From assembly GCA_028023455.1 (NCBI GenBank), contig JAQFVV010006737.1, positions 124,001-188,000 of the forward strand: 64,000 nt of DNA, in the 5' to 3' direction. The notes under the pieces are model-generated. The model made no database searches. It saw only the letters and a program-made list of their open reading frames with translations, and was not told the DNA's origin. Positions 29,446 to 42,659 of the stretch are shown here, piece by piece (the stretch's first letter is position 1; each line of letters starts with the position of its first letter). Source of the DNA: Epiperipatus broadwayi (taxonomy: Eukaryota > Onychophora > Udeonychophora > Euonychophora > Peripatidae). A program made the position numbers and the translations under genes.

Positions 29446-30438
29446 GTTATTTTTAATATAATGCTAATAATAACAATATTGGCAAGTTTTGTTTAGTTTA
29501 TAGTTTTATAAACATATGCAATATTTCAAATAAAATAAAATTTAATTTCAATAAGTATACCCCCCCCCCTATATCCATGATTTTATAGATTTTCTTTTTA
29601 TTAACTGCTATCCATTTACGCATTTTTTTTTTTTTTGAAAAGTTGTAAACAACAAAGAAAACAGTCATATATTTATGACTACATCTCTCCCCAAGATGTT
29701 AAAAGCAGATAGAAACCAATCTCTACCGTGCGTGTGTGTAGTTTAATGAAAATTACACTACAAAAATATTATTCATTAAGTGAAAAATCTCTAGTCTAAT
29801 GAGTAACTAATAAAAATTTTAATATACTTCCATCAGGATATTTATATTATGTTTTTTTTTAGTATGGTTATTAAATTATTTTAATTTATAAAAGAAAAAA
29901 CAAATTTTTGTTGGTTTATGAATGTTTAATATAATGAAATGTGACTATGAAAAGAAATACTTTAATTGACAAACAATTATTCATCATTCACAAATTATTT
30001 AAAACCAAAATGGCAACCTGTCATTATGGATATTATTTAAAACTTGTTTCAGATTTCTTGTATAGAAAAATTGCAAGCAATGAGCATTTGACATAATTTT
30101 GTAACTTGTCAAGCTGTATAAATTCATAAGAAATATTATTTTTCAATCTTTCAATTGTTATGTAAAGGAAAGAAAAATGTGACATTTTAATAAAAAGTGA
30201 AACTTTACTTATAACAAAAGTGATGTATTATATTTTTTTCCTGTTGTTATTAGTAAGAAATATAGGTTAAATCTATTTTATTTTGAAGTGCTTTTGCATC
30301 TTAAAAAAAACTATAGTTAGTCTTATAAAATATAATATACGTTAAATCTCCACTATTTCATTTTCTTAAGATTGAAAATAAGAATAATAGATAGACTGGC
30401 TATATATATATATGCACATATTTATATATATAAATATT

Positions 30439-30482
<44 letters not shown>

Positions 30483-33415
30483 TATTTAAACTCCCTAGAG
30501 ATTGAAAAAGCTCTAGAAAAGACTGAATAGTGAGATTGATGGATGAAAGAAAAATGTTTATTAGTATAATATGAAGAAAATAGGTAATAGGTCAGAGAAC
30601 TTGGATTAAATTTTGAGAGATAATCACTCTACAGTGGATGAATAATGATTGAAAAAGTTAATGATCATGTATATATATCAGATTTAATCTCTACCACTAT
30701 TATACATAATATAGAGACATTATATAATCTTTAATAATAGTTTCAGAACCCTAGTAAACTTTCAACATGTGCTTATGATTATCATCGTAACATCGAGTCA
30801 TTAAATGTCATTTAAAAACTTAATTTATATATATTTGAACTTTATGCTTATTCATCACGTGTTTATTTTCTGACATAAATCCAACTTTCTTCGTTTTTGC
30901 CTTTCTGTAACTTCTTTGTTGACTAACTAACTTAACAATGCTGAACCATTTGCTCATAACCAGGAAAGGAAAACCTAATTTTACAAATGTCTCAATATTG
31001 TGATAGTTTGTAAAGAATAAAATGTGAAAAAAAAATAAAAAGATCTTCCTGCCTGTGCAATGTAAACAGTCATGTAATAAGCAGTAGTTTTCAATATGAA
31101 TATATATTTAATGTTATTAAGTGTAAAATGTTTTTTTATTGACAATCAAAAAATGTTGTGAAGGTGTTGAAAATATATTAGGTTTGTGAAATTATATGTA
31201 ACTATATACCCTGTTTTAGTGTCTTTACATTATATTTATACATATTTAATAATGGTGAATTACATATTACAATCAATACCCATTCTAAGACAAAGAGTTA
31301 TTCAAAAATATTCTAATGTAAAGAACTGAGAAAGATAAAAAATACTTGCCAAGTTTTTCAACTGTCACATGATAAGGGTTTCAATAGTTTTCATCTTTAT
31401 TTCACATTTACCAAGATCTAACTACATACTCATTTAAAACATATGACTCCATTACTATATTGGTATAATAAAATCTCTTATACCACTTCATAATAATTAC
31501 TTTTGAGCTGGTGTGTTTAGCACCAAAAATGTAATAAAGTTGTGTATAATATTTTTAGTGTTTTCATTGGGTTGAGATTGTATTAAAACTACCTTTTATT
31601 TATTATATAATCATTTATATAGTAATTCTGGATGGTAATTACAGCTTACCACAAGGTCATTTAGTTATCTTAAAATTATCTATTATTAACTTTTACATGA
31701 TTTATTTGTAAATAAATATAATAATTAACTATTGCACTAAAGAAACAAATATAACAAAAAAATTTAGAACCACAATGCACTTCTTAATTTTAAACTGTTA
31801 TATCCTAAACTATATTTTAGTGATGGAGACTCAGACATCTGAATTTTGGGTCTCAGACCAAAGCCATGTACTTAGGGAAACCATGCACTTTCAAATTTAT
31901 AATGAAACTTGATAATAAAATTTGCAATGTTTCAAAGGTGTATTAATATGGAAAATATTTTAAATTTATATTGATTATTTTTATCCTTTTATCATTCCCA
32001 ATACCTGATATTGACAATGGTAAAAGACACTAGAAAATACAAGAGACATTGAAAATGTTGCAAAAAATATAAATTAAAAATGTAGGTAATTTCAAACTGG
32101 TAAAACATCTTATATCATTTATTACTCTCATAAATCCCTGACGAAAAAAAATCTCAACAAGTTTACATTTACATCAATTTATATAAAAGTAGCACTATGT
32201 TTATAAACAATAATCATTATCAGGGAAGTGTATCAGCTGGCTATTGTTCAAGATTTCTTTTCTAGTTTAAATTAGTGATATATTTGTATTCAGAAAGAAA
32301 ATACTAATTTAAATCAAAAAAAGCATTATATGATTATGTTAATACATATTTTAATTACCATTTTATGTAGAATAAATATAAATAAATTGATGCCTTGCAC
32401 TCTTTAATTTTTTATATTGGTAACCTTGTGACAAAAAATATTTTAGTAAAATTATTATTAAAAATAATTTATGTCAAAAATAATTTTATTTTGCTACAAA
32501 CTTATTCACACTTATGGCCACATATGTAAAATATTAAACTGCAATGCTAACATTGATTTGTTTAAATCGTCTTATACAAGAAAAAAATAATAAAAATAAT
32601 TATTATGATAACCATATAATATTTTATTTAATATTTATATAACATAAAACCTTTTTTGTGTTTTTTTCCATATAAGTAAAAACACTTCTATAGTATGATA
32701 TACTTACAAAGATAAAATACATTTTATATTTAATGAGATATTTATTTTTCAAAATAATCAATATAATTAACTCTTAGAAATTACAAAAATTAACTTTTAC
32801 ATTTCATAAATATAATGGAAAGAAACACTGCCATTTTGTGCAACTTGATATAAGCACTTTAGATTTTTCTTATTAGATGATAACTGTTGATATCTAAAGG
32901 CAAAAATAAAAAATATAATACAGATTCACTGCCACTCCAGTGAAAAATTAAATGTAAAATTAAAATGCAAACATCAGTACACAAAACATTCAAATGCTAT
33001 CATAAATCACTTGAGATATACAAAATGAACAATTATAGTACCAACCAAAAAAATTGTTATTCTGTCTAAAATATTAATAATTGATCTATAATTGTAGATA
33101 TTCTCACCAGAAAAACATTAATAATAAAAAATATAATATCTTCTTTCAAAAACCATTATCATGTAATTGTATTCAATGTCTACAACATAAAAAAGAGTAG
33201 ATATTAATTACAATTTCAAAGAAATATAGGTATATATATAAATTTAAAATGCAAAAAATCAGAAAGTTGGATTTATCAGGCACCTATATAATGAATATAC
33301 TATCTTCTTTATTAAAATTAAAATCCATATTTAAAACTAATAGGAATAAAGTAATTTCTAATATAATGAGAAAATAATAATTATGTATTTATGTAAAGAT
33401 TATTGTTGAAAATAA
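29446..33415. other. AT-rich non-coding DNA
   Basis: No gene is recognised over about 4 kb. It contains small TA runs at 30402-30480, a TA-flanked GCACATATTTA direct repeat at about 30414 and 30478, and many A/T homopolymers. Confidence 0.5.
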
Positions 33416-33419
33416 GTGT

Positions 33420-33741
33420 TATTATATATGTGTGTGTGTGTTATATAATGAGCAAGCTAATAGCTCTAAACAAGCTTTTCTGAATATCCTATCCTCAGAC
33501 CAGTTTTTAGATCTGGCTGTCATCAGTGAGGTGCTAAGATATTCAGGTATTATATTTAAAAATACCAGGTCAAGCCCCAGAATTTATCTAATAGTTAACT
33601 ATTAATGACATCCAAAACTAGAAACCAGTCTGAGAATAGAAATATTCCAAAAAGCTAGTTAAGAGCTATTAGCACACTTATTATGTAACATTTGTAGTAC
33701 AAGCTTATTAAATTAAGTTGTGAAGTATGACTTGATTTCCT

Positions 33742-33781
<40 letters not shown>
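33420..33781. mobile_element. Family B palindromic element, copy 2
   Basis: The copy matches 16490-16985 and is bounded by a TG/TA run on the left (33424-33445) and a TA run on the right (33747-33781). The left half has GCTAATAGCTCTAAACAAG and the right half AGCTAGTTAAGAGCTATTAGC. Its right terminus GACTTGATTTCCTTGCA is the complement of the left terminus of copy 1. The central part is shorter than in copy 1. No coding. Confidence 0.8.
33493..33531 (-). ncRNA. Hammerhead-like core, family B copy 2
   Basis: On the reverse strand: CCTCA (33527-33531), CTGATGA (33520-33526), spacer, AAAA where GAAA is expected, C, two loop bases, GTC (to 33498), and TGAGG (33493-33497), which pairs with CCTCA at all five positions. 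The opposite arm of the palindrome keeps an intact GAAACCAGTCTGAG at 33621-33634 but has lost part of CTGATGA. Confidence 0.4.
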
Positions 33782-33784
<3 letters not shown>

Positions 33785-34517
33785 AAAGCTCTCACAGAAG
33801 AATAATGTGAAGAAAGCATTATTCACTAGTTTACCAAATATTATGTAGTGATAATTTGGCTGATTGTTTTACTTATTTTATACACTAGCTGAAAATAAAG
33901 ATATATTAATTTATTGAACTATATTGAATAGCCAATTTGGTTAGACATGCGTTGTGTATCTCAAAAAAAAAAAAAAATCCTAAGTCTGATAACAAACTTA
34001 AAGAATGTTCAAGTTTACTCAACCAGAACTTAAATACAGATGTTAAAGTGGGAAAGAGAAATCCATATATTGCATCAAGAGGCTCTTACATTATATACAA
34101 ATATATAAATAATTAAAGTATAAAATCTTGTATTCATTGTTATTTATCCACACCTAAATAAATATTTGAAATTCATAATGGAACAGTACTTTCTGTACTG
34201 CATTAATAATATTTAACAATCTTTTTTTCTTAAAATATGTATACATAGAAAAGTTTATGCTAACTGGAAGATATATGCGATGGCCTATCCTATCTAATTA
34301 CCATAAAAAATAAATGTTTTTTTTATGTGGATGGGATGTCTTTGTATAATTTCTCCAATTAACATTCTGTATTGGCTATTTCTTTATAAGATGAATTATT
34401 GAGGAAAACTTTATTTAATAATGGTCTAAAGAAAGGTATTTATTCTGCCTTTACAGAGTAAATTTAGAACATTTAATTTGGAGTTTAATAATATCTCAGT
34501 TAAATTAACTTTGTCAA
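33782..34517. other. AT-rich non-coding DNA
   Basis: Nothing recognised. Confidence 0.5.
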
Positions 34518-34587
34518 GCGTTGGTGCCTAGAGGTTAGCATAACTGTTTTCGAAGTAGCTGGCCCGGGTTCACTTCCCGGTCAACGC
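34518..34587 (+). tRNA. tRNA-Arg(TCG)-like sequence, pseudogene or SINE head
   Basis: Seventy bases fold roughly as a tRNA: acceptor GCGTTGG (34518-34524) with TCAACGC (34581-34587), a D arm around CCTAGAGGTTAG, an anticodon stem of CTGT with GTAG using two G-T pairs around a loop TTTCGAA with TCG at 34550-34552, and a T arm CCGGG TTCACTT CCCGG. The A box looks one base short, and the B box is GGTTCACTTCC rather than GGTTCGANNCC. The wobble pairs look like C to T decay of a once better stem. Octopus is reported to carry tRNA-Arg-derived SINEs, so a SINE head is as likely as a tRNA gene. Confidence 0.45.
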
Positions 34588-36430
34588 TTTGACTTATATA
34601 AAAAATAAACTTTTACACATATTTAGGATTGGTTAAATATATGTTATGTATATATGTATAACATGTAATCATCTTTTTCTCATCTTTGATAAGTAGTAAT
34701 AAATAAACAGTATTGTAGTTTCAACGATTTATTTAATGGTACTGGGGTGCTTTAGTACTATACATGTATATTAAATATTAAGAATCTATATGAAATAATA
34801 CATTTCCTCCTCATTTTCAGAAAGTCACCACTTGTGAATCACTGATTCTATTTTTATAAGTTTATATTATTAATATATAACTATAATATGGGCTTAAACT
34901 GAAATGTTGTGGGAAATAAAATATTAGATTTAATATTACTTATTACACTAGTTTAATCTTCATAAAACAATTTACGACCATTTTTTGTAAAATAGTGTTT
35001 TTGCTTGATATTTATGTATTTCTATATTAATTAATTTTATTTTAATTATTATATATAATACTGTCATGCTGACAATATGGCTGTTTTTTGCTCATAGTGA
35101 CAACAGGTAAATAACTTGTAATGTAGTATAGCATATACAAGTGCTTTTAAAGGCTGGTTGAAGAAGCTGTTAATAGCAAACAATCAAAGTATTCTATATT
35201 TGTTTTAGCATACATGCAATTAATAACTATGGAAGATTTTGTTTAAAACAAATTTAAAATAAAAATTAACATTTTGTTTTTATTTATATTTTTTAAGCCA
35301 AGATGTATATTATTTTACACATACACACACACACACACATATATATATGATATTTGACATTCATTTCCCACAATGTATTAAAACTGAGAATATCGTTAGT
35401 GTAATTATCATTAGAAATATTATTTGATATTATAAATACTTAACTATAAATTGTAAACCAAAATAATTATTATACTAACAACTAACATAAATTTTAGTAC
35501 ATATATAGCAACTAAAAAGTTTATCATCATAAATTTTGAAAATGAATCTAAATATATATAGTTGCAAATTCAATAAATCTATATCCTTGTTATTATTTTC
35601 AAACTATAAATAATAACAAAAATAGCGTTCTTTAACATAGTTTAAGCTATAGAAATATTTTGTTGTGGTGACATCAAAGTAAATTGGAAGAGTGGGTCAA
35701 TTTTAGTTATTACTAAAGAATAATACTAATTGAAGGATTTCTTCTTCAGAAGTTTATAAAATGTTTATGCATCACATGTGATATATCTAGAGATAAAATC
35801 CACGAATCTTGAGCTTTAGAGTCCATGAGTCTATCACTGCATAAAACTGTGCACAATGGTTAAAATTTATAAACAATATAAAATTCCATGGCATTATAAT
35901 TAGTGTGTTTACCTGACATAATCCTAGATTAAATTTGGGCTAAGTAAAATTAAAAATTATTTTCAAATAAGAACTAAGATTTTTTTTTTCAGATAGATTG
36001 TCCATAGTTATGTTAACAAGTCATATTCTAATGGAATGCTATATCCAAATATTTTTAATTCAAAACAATGAATGAAGTTAACCTGGATTGTCCAGACAAT
36101 TATCTATGCAAAAAAACATAATAAATTTGATGTCTTTACCATTTATAATCCAATAATTTATGCATTTTTATCTTTATATTAATAGATTTTCAGACACATA
36201 TTTCATAGCCAATGAAGGTGATCATTTAATAAAATCTGTGCATAATTTTATTACCATCCTCAAATGAGATTAGAAAAAGCTTCAATTAGCAAAACAAGTT
36301 TTTAACTCATTTACATTTTGTAGAAAACAATATTGACAGAAGTAAACTTCTTTATATGCCTTTGAGATGGTTAGCTCTTAGGATAAATATAAAAATAGAG
36401 TACTGTTATTATTGACTTACTTATCATATT
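34588..36430. other. AT-rich non-coding DNA
   Basis: No gene is recognised. A short (CA)n/(TA)n run lies at 35321-35348. Confidence 0.5.
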
Positions 36431-36434
36431 TGTT

Positions 36435-36750
36435 AATAAAGACTAGTTATTACATGTCTAAAAAATTCACGCTTGCAAGCTGAATAGAAATTGTTTCATA
36501 AACGCTCAGAGTTTGTATTTAGATCTAGTTTCTTTATTCCTGTCTTTCACTGACGATAGCAAATAGCTTGAAATCATGATCTGAAAGTGGAATTATAGTT
36601 AGAGATAGTGAATGCTGCTCTGACGTTTATGTAAACAGAACATACGCTTGATCGGTGTTTTTGGTAGAACGTTATCTGTGGACATAAATACAAGCGTTAG
36701 CAAGTTTTTTAACTTGCATTTTTGTTTATCATATATATATATACACAATG
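36435..36750 (+). mobile_element. Family C repeat, copy 1
   Basis: Matches 44640-44965 in order: GCTTGCAAGCTGAATAGAAA, the GCTCAGAGTTTGT block, CACTGACGATAGC, AGATAGTGAATGCTGCTCTG, ACGTTTATGTAAACA, GTGTTTTTGGTAGAAC and ACAAGCGTTAGCAAG. It ends at a small TA run (36731-36744), as other copies do. Single forward unit without an inverted partner. Confidence 0.75.
36544..36587 (+). ncRNA. Hammerhead-like core, family C copy 1
   Basis: CTTTCA (36544-36549), CTGACGA (36550-36556), TAGC AAATA GCTT as a small helix II (36557-36569), GAAA (36570-36573), the rest of a self-complementary ATCATGAT (36573-36580) as helix III, C (36581), then TGAAAG (36582-36587). TGAAAG pairs with CTTTCA at all six positions. 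In copies at 44296 and 44772 the same helix is CCTTCA with TGAAGG, so both strands changed together at one pair. That is evidence for selection on, or inheritance through, a paired structure. Confidence 0.55.
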
Positions 36751-37576
36751 TATTATTAAAGATAAAACTTTTTATAAACATATAGAAGTAGTTTTTGTTT
36801 TGTTTTTGTTATCATTGTATCTCATGTTAATTTCTTCTTATCTTACTTTCTTATGCATTGACTTTCTATAAAAAATATGAGTGGTTTATTTTCTGCAGAG
36901 AATTAAATAATACTTTCCTGAATATTTTCATATCACACTATAACATTAGATTATCAATCTTGATTTATTTGGGATGCATCTGAACCATCTGTATGGTATT
37001 CCTTGTAGCACAAATTTTCAGTAAATATATACAATGATTAGTAAAAATTATATGTTATATGCTTTAGTTATCATTTTCATTAAGAGATAATAGAAATTAT
37101 TAGCAAAAATATAAAGCTCTATAATTTAAAGTTAAATTACAGAACTCACTTTACTCAAAATGGCAGCATCTGTTCATATTTAATATCTCAATTAAAAATA
37201 ATTATAAAGGATTTTTTTGGTCTGGATTTTTGGTAATTTGATGCTTTTAATTTAAAAATATAAACTATATTTATTTTTATCATTGTATTTTTTTTTAAAT
37301 TAATATTTATGTTAATATGGGAGAATCATATTTTCAGCAAACATAAAAAGTAAGCTTTTTTTATTTTTTTAAATGGAGTTATAACTTTTATATATTTTTA
37401 TTTTTTTATTTGCATGAAAAATGTTTTTAATAACTAATCTGTTAAAAAATAGTTATATTTTGATATAAACATTTATTAAAGCTGATTGCAACATACATTA
37501 AAATTATTTTTTTTAAAATTTTGTTTCAATTCAATTATGCTATTTGGATGGTAAAATGTTAAAGCATATCTACCCT

Positions 37577-37578
<2 letters not shown>
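36751..37578. other. AT-rich non-coding DNA
   Basis: Nothing recognised. Confidence 0.5.
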
Positions 37579-37669
<91 letters not shown>

Positions 37670-37670
37670 G
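37579..37670. repeat. (TA)n microsatellite
   Basis: About 90 bp of TA ending in AATATATAG. The Ile-Tyr frame through it is an artefact. Confidence 0.98.
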
Positions 37671-40600
37671 CTCACCTACCATATAAAAAATGTTCACAAA
37701 ATGGATTTTTAGTGAGAGAGGTTTACAATATAGTAGAATTGGGATGAATAATACATTCATAAAATTTAAAAAAATGTTAAAATGTTTATGTATATAGCAT
37801 GTATAGCAATAATTTTTTCACAAATAGTGTAGGTGGTTATTTAAAAAATAATGTTGAAATTGTAGTAAGCAATGTTATCTTATCTTTTCATTGATTTGAG
37901 GAAATTTATGGGAGAAATTGAAAAAATCAATATACATATACATCCATCTATTGAGATATTTTGCTATTTTTTGGATCCATTAATTCATGTATATTTTATT
38001 CTGATAGTTTATTAAAAATATCTAAAGACACTAAGATAATTCCAAATATGGGATCTTCAAAAGGAAATTAAATGAACAACCAACTTCATTCAACTTTACT
38101 CACTTATCTTTCATTATTATTGGATATTATCATGCTTCTTCAAAAAAAAATTTTAGAATGATTAAAAACTTGAATTTGTTTTTGCAAAGTTTATTAAGAT
38201 TCACAATTATCTTGCACAATAATTGTGTAATAATTATTAAAAATCAATAATATTTATTATTACATACCTATCTTATCCCTAAGGCTTTTATTATCAAAAA
38301 TAGATTATTATAATTTTCAGCATATAAAGTTCTGATAAAAACATATTGTCAAACTAATCACTATACCTTACCATCAACTGATTGTTAGAATTATTGCAAT
38401 ACTGTAAAAATTTTAAATAAAAAAATAAATAATTTGATCCATTTATCAGATATTGGTGTTTATAACCTATTTTTTTCAACATTTGCAAAATTCAAATATA
38501 TATTTTTTTGAATTTATATCATTTCTAGATGTAAATATATATCACATTAAGTCAAATACATTATATTATGATATAAATAATGTCTTAATAATGAAATAAG
38601 GTTGTAAGCAGAATTAGGAAAAACAATTAAATCCATCACAATAGAGAAGGGTTAAATTATTTTGTTCTCTGTGGATAAAGTGCTAACATTTGATCATAGT
38701 AACTCAACCTGTGTAATTTACAAGGGGATGAAGTGGAACCATTTATTCTTATTAATAACTTGCTAATAAGTGTTATAAATAATAGAGAAATAAATAATAA
38801 TAATTCCTGTGATTAAACTGTCCCTAACTGTCGATTATGAAAAAATAAAATGAAATAATATATTGATGAAACTAAACTTTGAAATAAATCGAATATAAGT
38901 TGAATGAAACCATATTCTAACGTTTAAACATAAAAATATAGCAGTTATATTTTGTTCATTCAAAATGAGATAATTGATCACAGGAATTTCAACCTATTAG
39001 AAATAAACACGGGTGTAGTCTCCACCTATACTTTATACTACCATTTATATAAACATATGCCAATATTCGGATGAGAAATACATATATAATGTAAAATATC
39101 TGATTAATATGTATATAAAGACATAATTTATTTTTATTTACATTTCATCTTTGTTATTTTTCTTCTTCCGTTTTATTTCATTTTATTTAATGGCTAATTT
39201 ATTAAGATACCAGATAAATAAGTATCTCTCATTCGTTTGAGAAAGTAATTTTGAAAAACTATTATTTTTCAGAAGTTTTATTGACATATCTACTATTTTT
39301 CTGTTCAAAGAGGAAGTAATAACAAAAAAGGAAAAGAAAAAATACTATAAAATTAGGCTAAATCAAATTTTGATGCTAATCTAAAGTAAAATGAAAAAAA
39401 AAAACTTTTTTCTTTGACATTTTCAACTTTAACTCTTTATTTACTATTTCAAAAAATCAGACTTTTTTAAAAGCCATGTTATTAACTTTGACTTAGTTCT
39501 AACTATTACATTTTTTTAAATTTCCTTTAGTGATTAAATCTCGTGAGAATCAATAGTTTAATATCTTCTGTGTATTTTTATTTTGAGCATATTAAATTCA
39601 TGTAAATGACAACATATTATACACAGTATCATTTCAATTATTTAACCATTTTTATTATAATAAAATGTTCTGATTGTAGATACCAACTGCTGTGTTGAAA
39701 GTTAAGGGTACACACTAAATATCTAAATAAAGACAGCATTAAATACATTTACAATGTTGTAAAAAGCAAAATAATTCCTTCTTATGTGAATATTAGACAA
39801 TATTCCAGTCGGAAAATGTTGTTATCAAAATGTTATTTTTTTGCTAATTTTACAATTTAGCCTTCATTTGCATTTTGAACAATGTAAGCATGCAAATGAT
39901 TGTAACAAACAATCATTGTTTTTATTGAAATAAATTTATATCCCTAAAAGTTTAGTTGTTTCATTTTTTTAACTAAATAAAATTATAGCTTACCTTTTTG
40001 TGCTAAAGAAATTGATTGATGGAGTTGACAGAAGATCCCATGCAGGCATTATTTTACAAGGTTGCAAGGTTAAAAATTTTAGACTTGACTAATACATGGG
40101 TGATGGTTTACTAACAAGACTAATGCATAATACTAATTAATGATATTGTATTTTATTATGAAAATAGGTTTGAAGAGTGCTTCAAATTTTTAGAAACTTC
40201 CGATTTTTTTATTTGAACATGAGATATTCTTTATTCAAACTTTATGTAAAAGAAAACTATAAGTCAAGTATGGATAATGGTATAAATATGGCATTTTACA
40301 TTACATATATAATTTTCAGTTAAAACAACTCCAATCAAAATTATTAAATCACTTTCATTCCTTATTTTTGATATATATATATATATATAAATTTTCATAA
40401 TTTGGAGATGTAAATATTGACAGTTTTAATGAGATCCTATGTATAATTTTCTAAATAAAATCCAGCTTAATATAATCCAGTAATTAAAAATTGGTACATA
40501 ACCTGAAATGACACTATCTAATAACAGTATTTATTTTAATATGATGGTTGCTTGGTTACAGTGCAGCTAAAATTTATTCTTTAAAATTCAGAAAATTTAA

Positions 40601-40855
40601 TTAAAACTTTCAATATTTACATATAGCTTGATGACTTAATTTTCACTATATTTAAATTGAAATAAATGTTGCAAAAGTTTAAATGATTAACTAAAAGAAC
40701 TTCTATGAATTATAATACTTTTTATAATATAATATTACTGTTATATTCATTCATTTTATTATCGGGGAGCAGGAATTTACCCTCAATCTCACACACTAAC
40801 TATGCACAAATAATATGGTATTAAAGATTTTTTAAATAGAAACTGTGAATTTGTG
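37671..40855. other. AT-rich non-coding DNA
   Basis: About 3 kb without a recognisable gene or repeat. Confidence 0.5.
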
Positions 40856-40859
40856 AAAA

Positions 40860-41370
40860 TATGAGGCTGATCAAAAACCCAATATTAATGTCTGTATCAA
40901 AGATCTATGCAAAATGGGATATAACCATGATACTTTAATTAATGCTGTGAAGAAATTTTACAAGCAGGAAAATAAAAATATTACATTTATAATAAGCAGA
41001 CATGAAACATTGGATAAGTCTGCCCTACATATCTTCACTCTCATGAAAAATGAAAAAATATATCCAAACATATGCAATAGCAGTTTGAGAACTTCTTCCA
41101 ATTTAAACAGTCTGCTAAACAAAACTAAGAACAGGCAATTTTAAAATCAACCCCTCCAAATATTATATTAAATTGGATGCAACATTTTTTTATTGTAGTC
41201 CATTATATTATGGGAAGTCTTATGCAAACTCAGCTTCAGAGTTTGACAACATAAATACCTATGTAAATGTGCTGTAAAAAACTCTGAGCATAAGTCAATT
41301 TTTATTGAGCATGAGCAGAAATACAGCACATTTTTGATTCAGTTAATATAATTTTTTTATGTTGTGAATG
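40860..41370 (+). pseudogene. Possible Penelope-like fragment between RT and endonuclease
   Basis: The frame 40914-41144 reads MGYNHDTLINAVKKFYKQ, then SALHIFTLMKNEKIYPNI, then SSLRTSSNLNSLLNKTK. This order (a GY...L..A helix, a short stretch with a histidine-free spacer, then S-x-R-x-x-x-NL-x-x-LL-x-x-TK) resembles the region after the reverse transcriptase in Penelope-like elements, just before a Cys-rich segment and the GIY-YIG domain. The next 200 bp keep a frame fragment with YCSPLYYGKSYA-like residues but contain stops. No reverse transcriptase motif is visible upstream. The assignment is tentative and from memory of the family layout. Confidence 0.4.
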
Positions 41371-42235
41371 TGACAACAGAAAATGCAAAATAAAGTAAGC
41401 TTTTTAATCTCTAATACTGCATACACTATCAACAACAAAAAATAACATTCTATTATCCAAGAAAATGAAATATTTAAATCAATTATTTATATAATGCTAT
41501 TTAAATCTTGCAATGCAACATGCAGATTATAAGTGCTATAATTCTGGCCTTAGCATTCTAAGCAAGTTCAGTAAGTTCTAAAGAATAATACTGAATAATA
41601 TTTTCTGTTTCAAACATTAAAATAAGTATAACAGTAGACAAAAGAAAATTTGTCCAGATAAGATATTTATGAGTGAAATGTTTCTATTATTATCATATTT
41701 CTTTGAAGTAATGACTGGATTTAAACAAAAAATCATTGGTGCAATATTAAAATGTCAAACAAATGTTAAAATAACTCATAAAAATGAAAATGTAAAGTTT
41801 TACAAAATAATAATCTATTGATGGAAATAATGAGCTAGTTTCATAAGTAAATAGAAACTTTCAAAAATAACCTAACATCAGATTGACAATGTCGAACAAT
41901 CGTTAATATTAAAATAATCAGTGGAAAAAATAATATTATAACATTTTAAGGGAGTGGAAATAATCATGTTCAAGAGAAACATTGAAATAATAGATAACTG
42001 AACTTGTCATCTCTTTTATTTAAACAAATGAGATGATTGGGACTTTGTATCTCTTCTCTAATAAACTTTTCTAGTTTAATATATTTAAAGAGAATTTTAG
42101 TTTTATCAAAATTAATGTGATGAGTTTTATACGTGCTAAGAATAAAAAAAATAATGAGCATGTTTTTTTTCTATCCATATGTCTACTTTTCTACTGATCT
42201 GAAAGAAACTAGCAATTAATTTTATAAATTGTTTG
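41371..42235. other. AT-rich non-coding DNA
   Basis: Nothing recognised. Confidence 0.5.
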
Positions 42236-42239
42236 ATTT

Positions 42240-42650
42240 TTAGTTATTACATCAGCTTTGTAAAGCAGTAATAACTTTTTCCACACAATAATGCCACCTT
42301 ATTCCAGTTTACAATGATCAATATATGCTAGAAAGTTGTGCACTTTAATTCATATCTAGTGCTCCCTTATCTATTATTCTCAAACTGGTTTGTATCTTGT
42401 GACACTGTACTTAGAATTTTAAAAAGTAAATGGGTGATGGAGAAGTGCATTAGATCAAGTATCTATGTGTTTTGTTGTCAGATCTAAAGATCCTCATCTC
42501 TAAAATCCATAAGCTAAAAACTAACCTGCAGTTACTAAATAAGTAGTAGAAATATATAACCTTCAAGCATCTATTGATTCCTATAACTTGCACTAGGTAA
42601 ACTATTGAGTGGAAAATGTTGCTATTGTTTTAACCACTTGGGTAAGCAAA
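42240..42650. mobile_element. Family D element, old diverged copy
   Basis: Order and wording follow the 46415-46790 element: TAATGCCACC, AATGATCAATATATGCTAGAA, GTTGTGCACTTTAATTCATA, TCTAGTGCTCCC, CTCAAACTGG, then GATCCTCATCTCTAAAATCC and CTAAAAACTAACCTG in place of the CTGAAGA and GAAAC boxes, and CATCTATTGATTCCTATAAC in the far arm. The core boxes are mutated. Confidence 0.55.
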
Positions 42651-42659
42651 AGCAATAGT

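Noticed and set aside
34518-34587. Functional tRNA-Arg gene
   Set aside because: Anticodon stem relies on two wobble pairs, A and B boxes deviate, and no good T-run terminator follows at once; kept only as a tRNA-like sequence.
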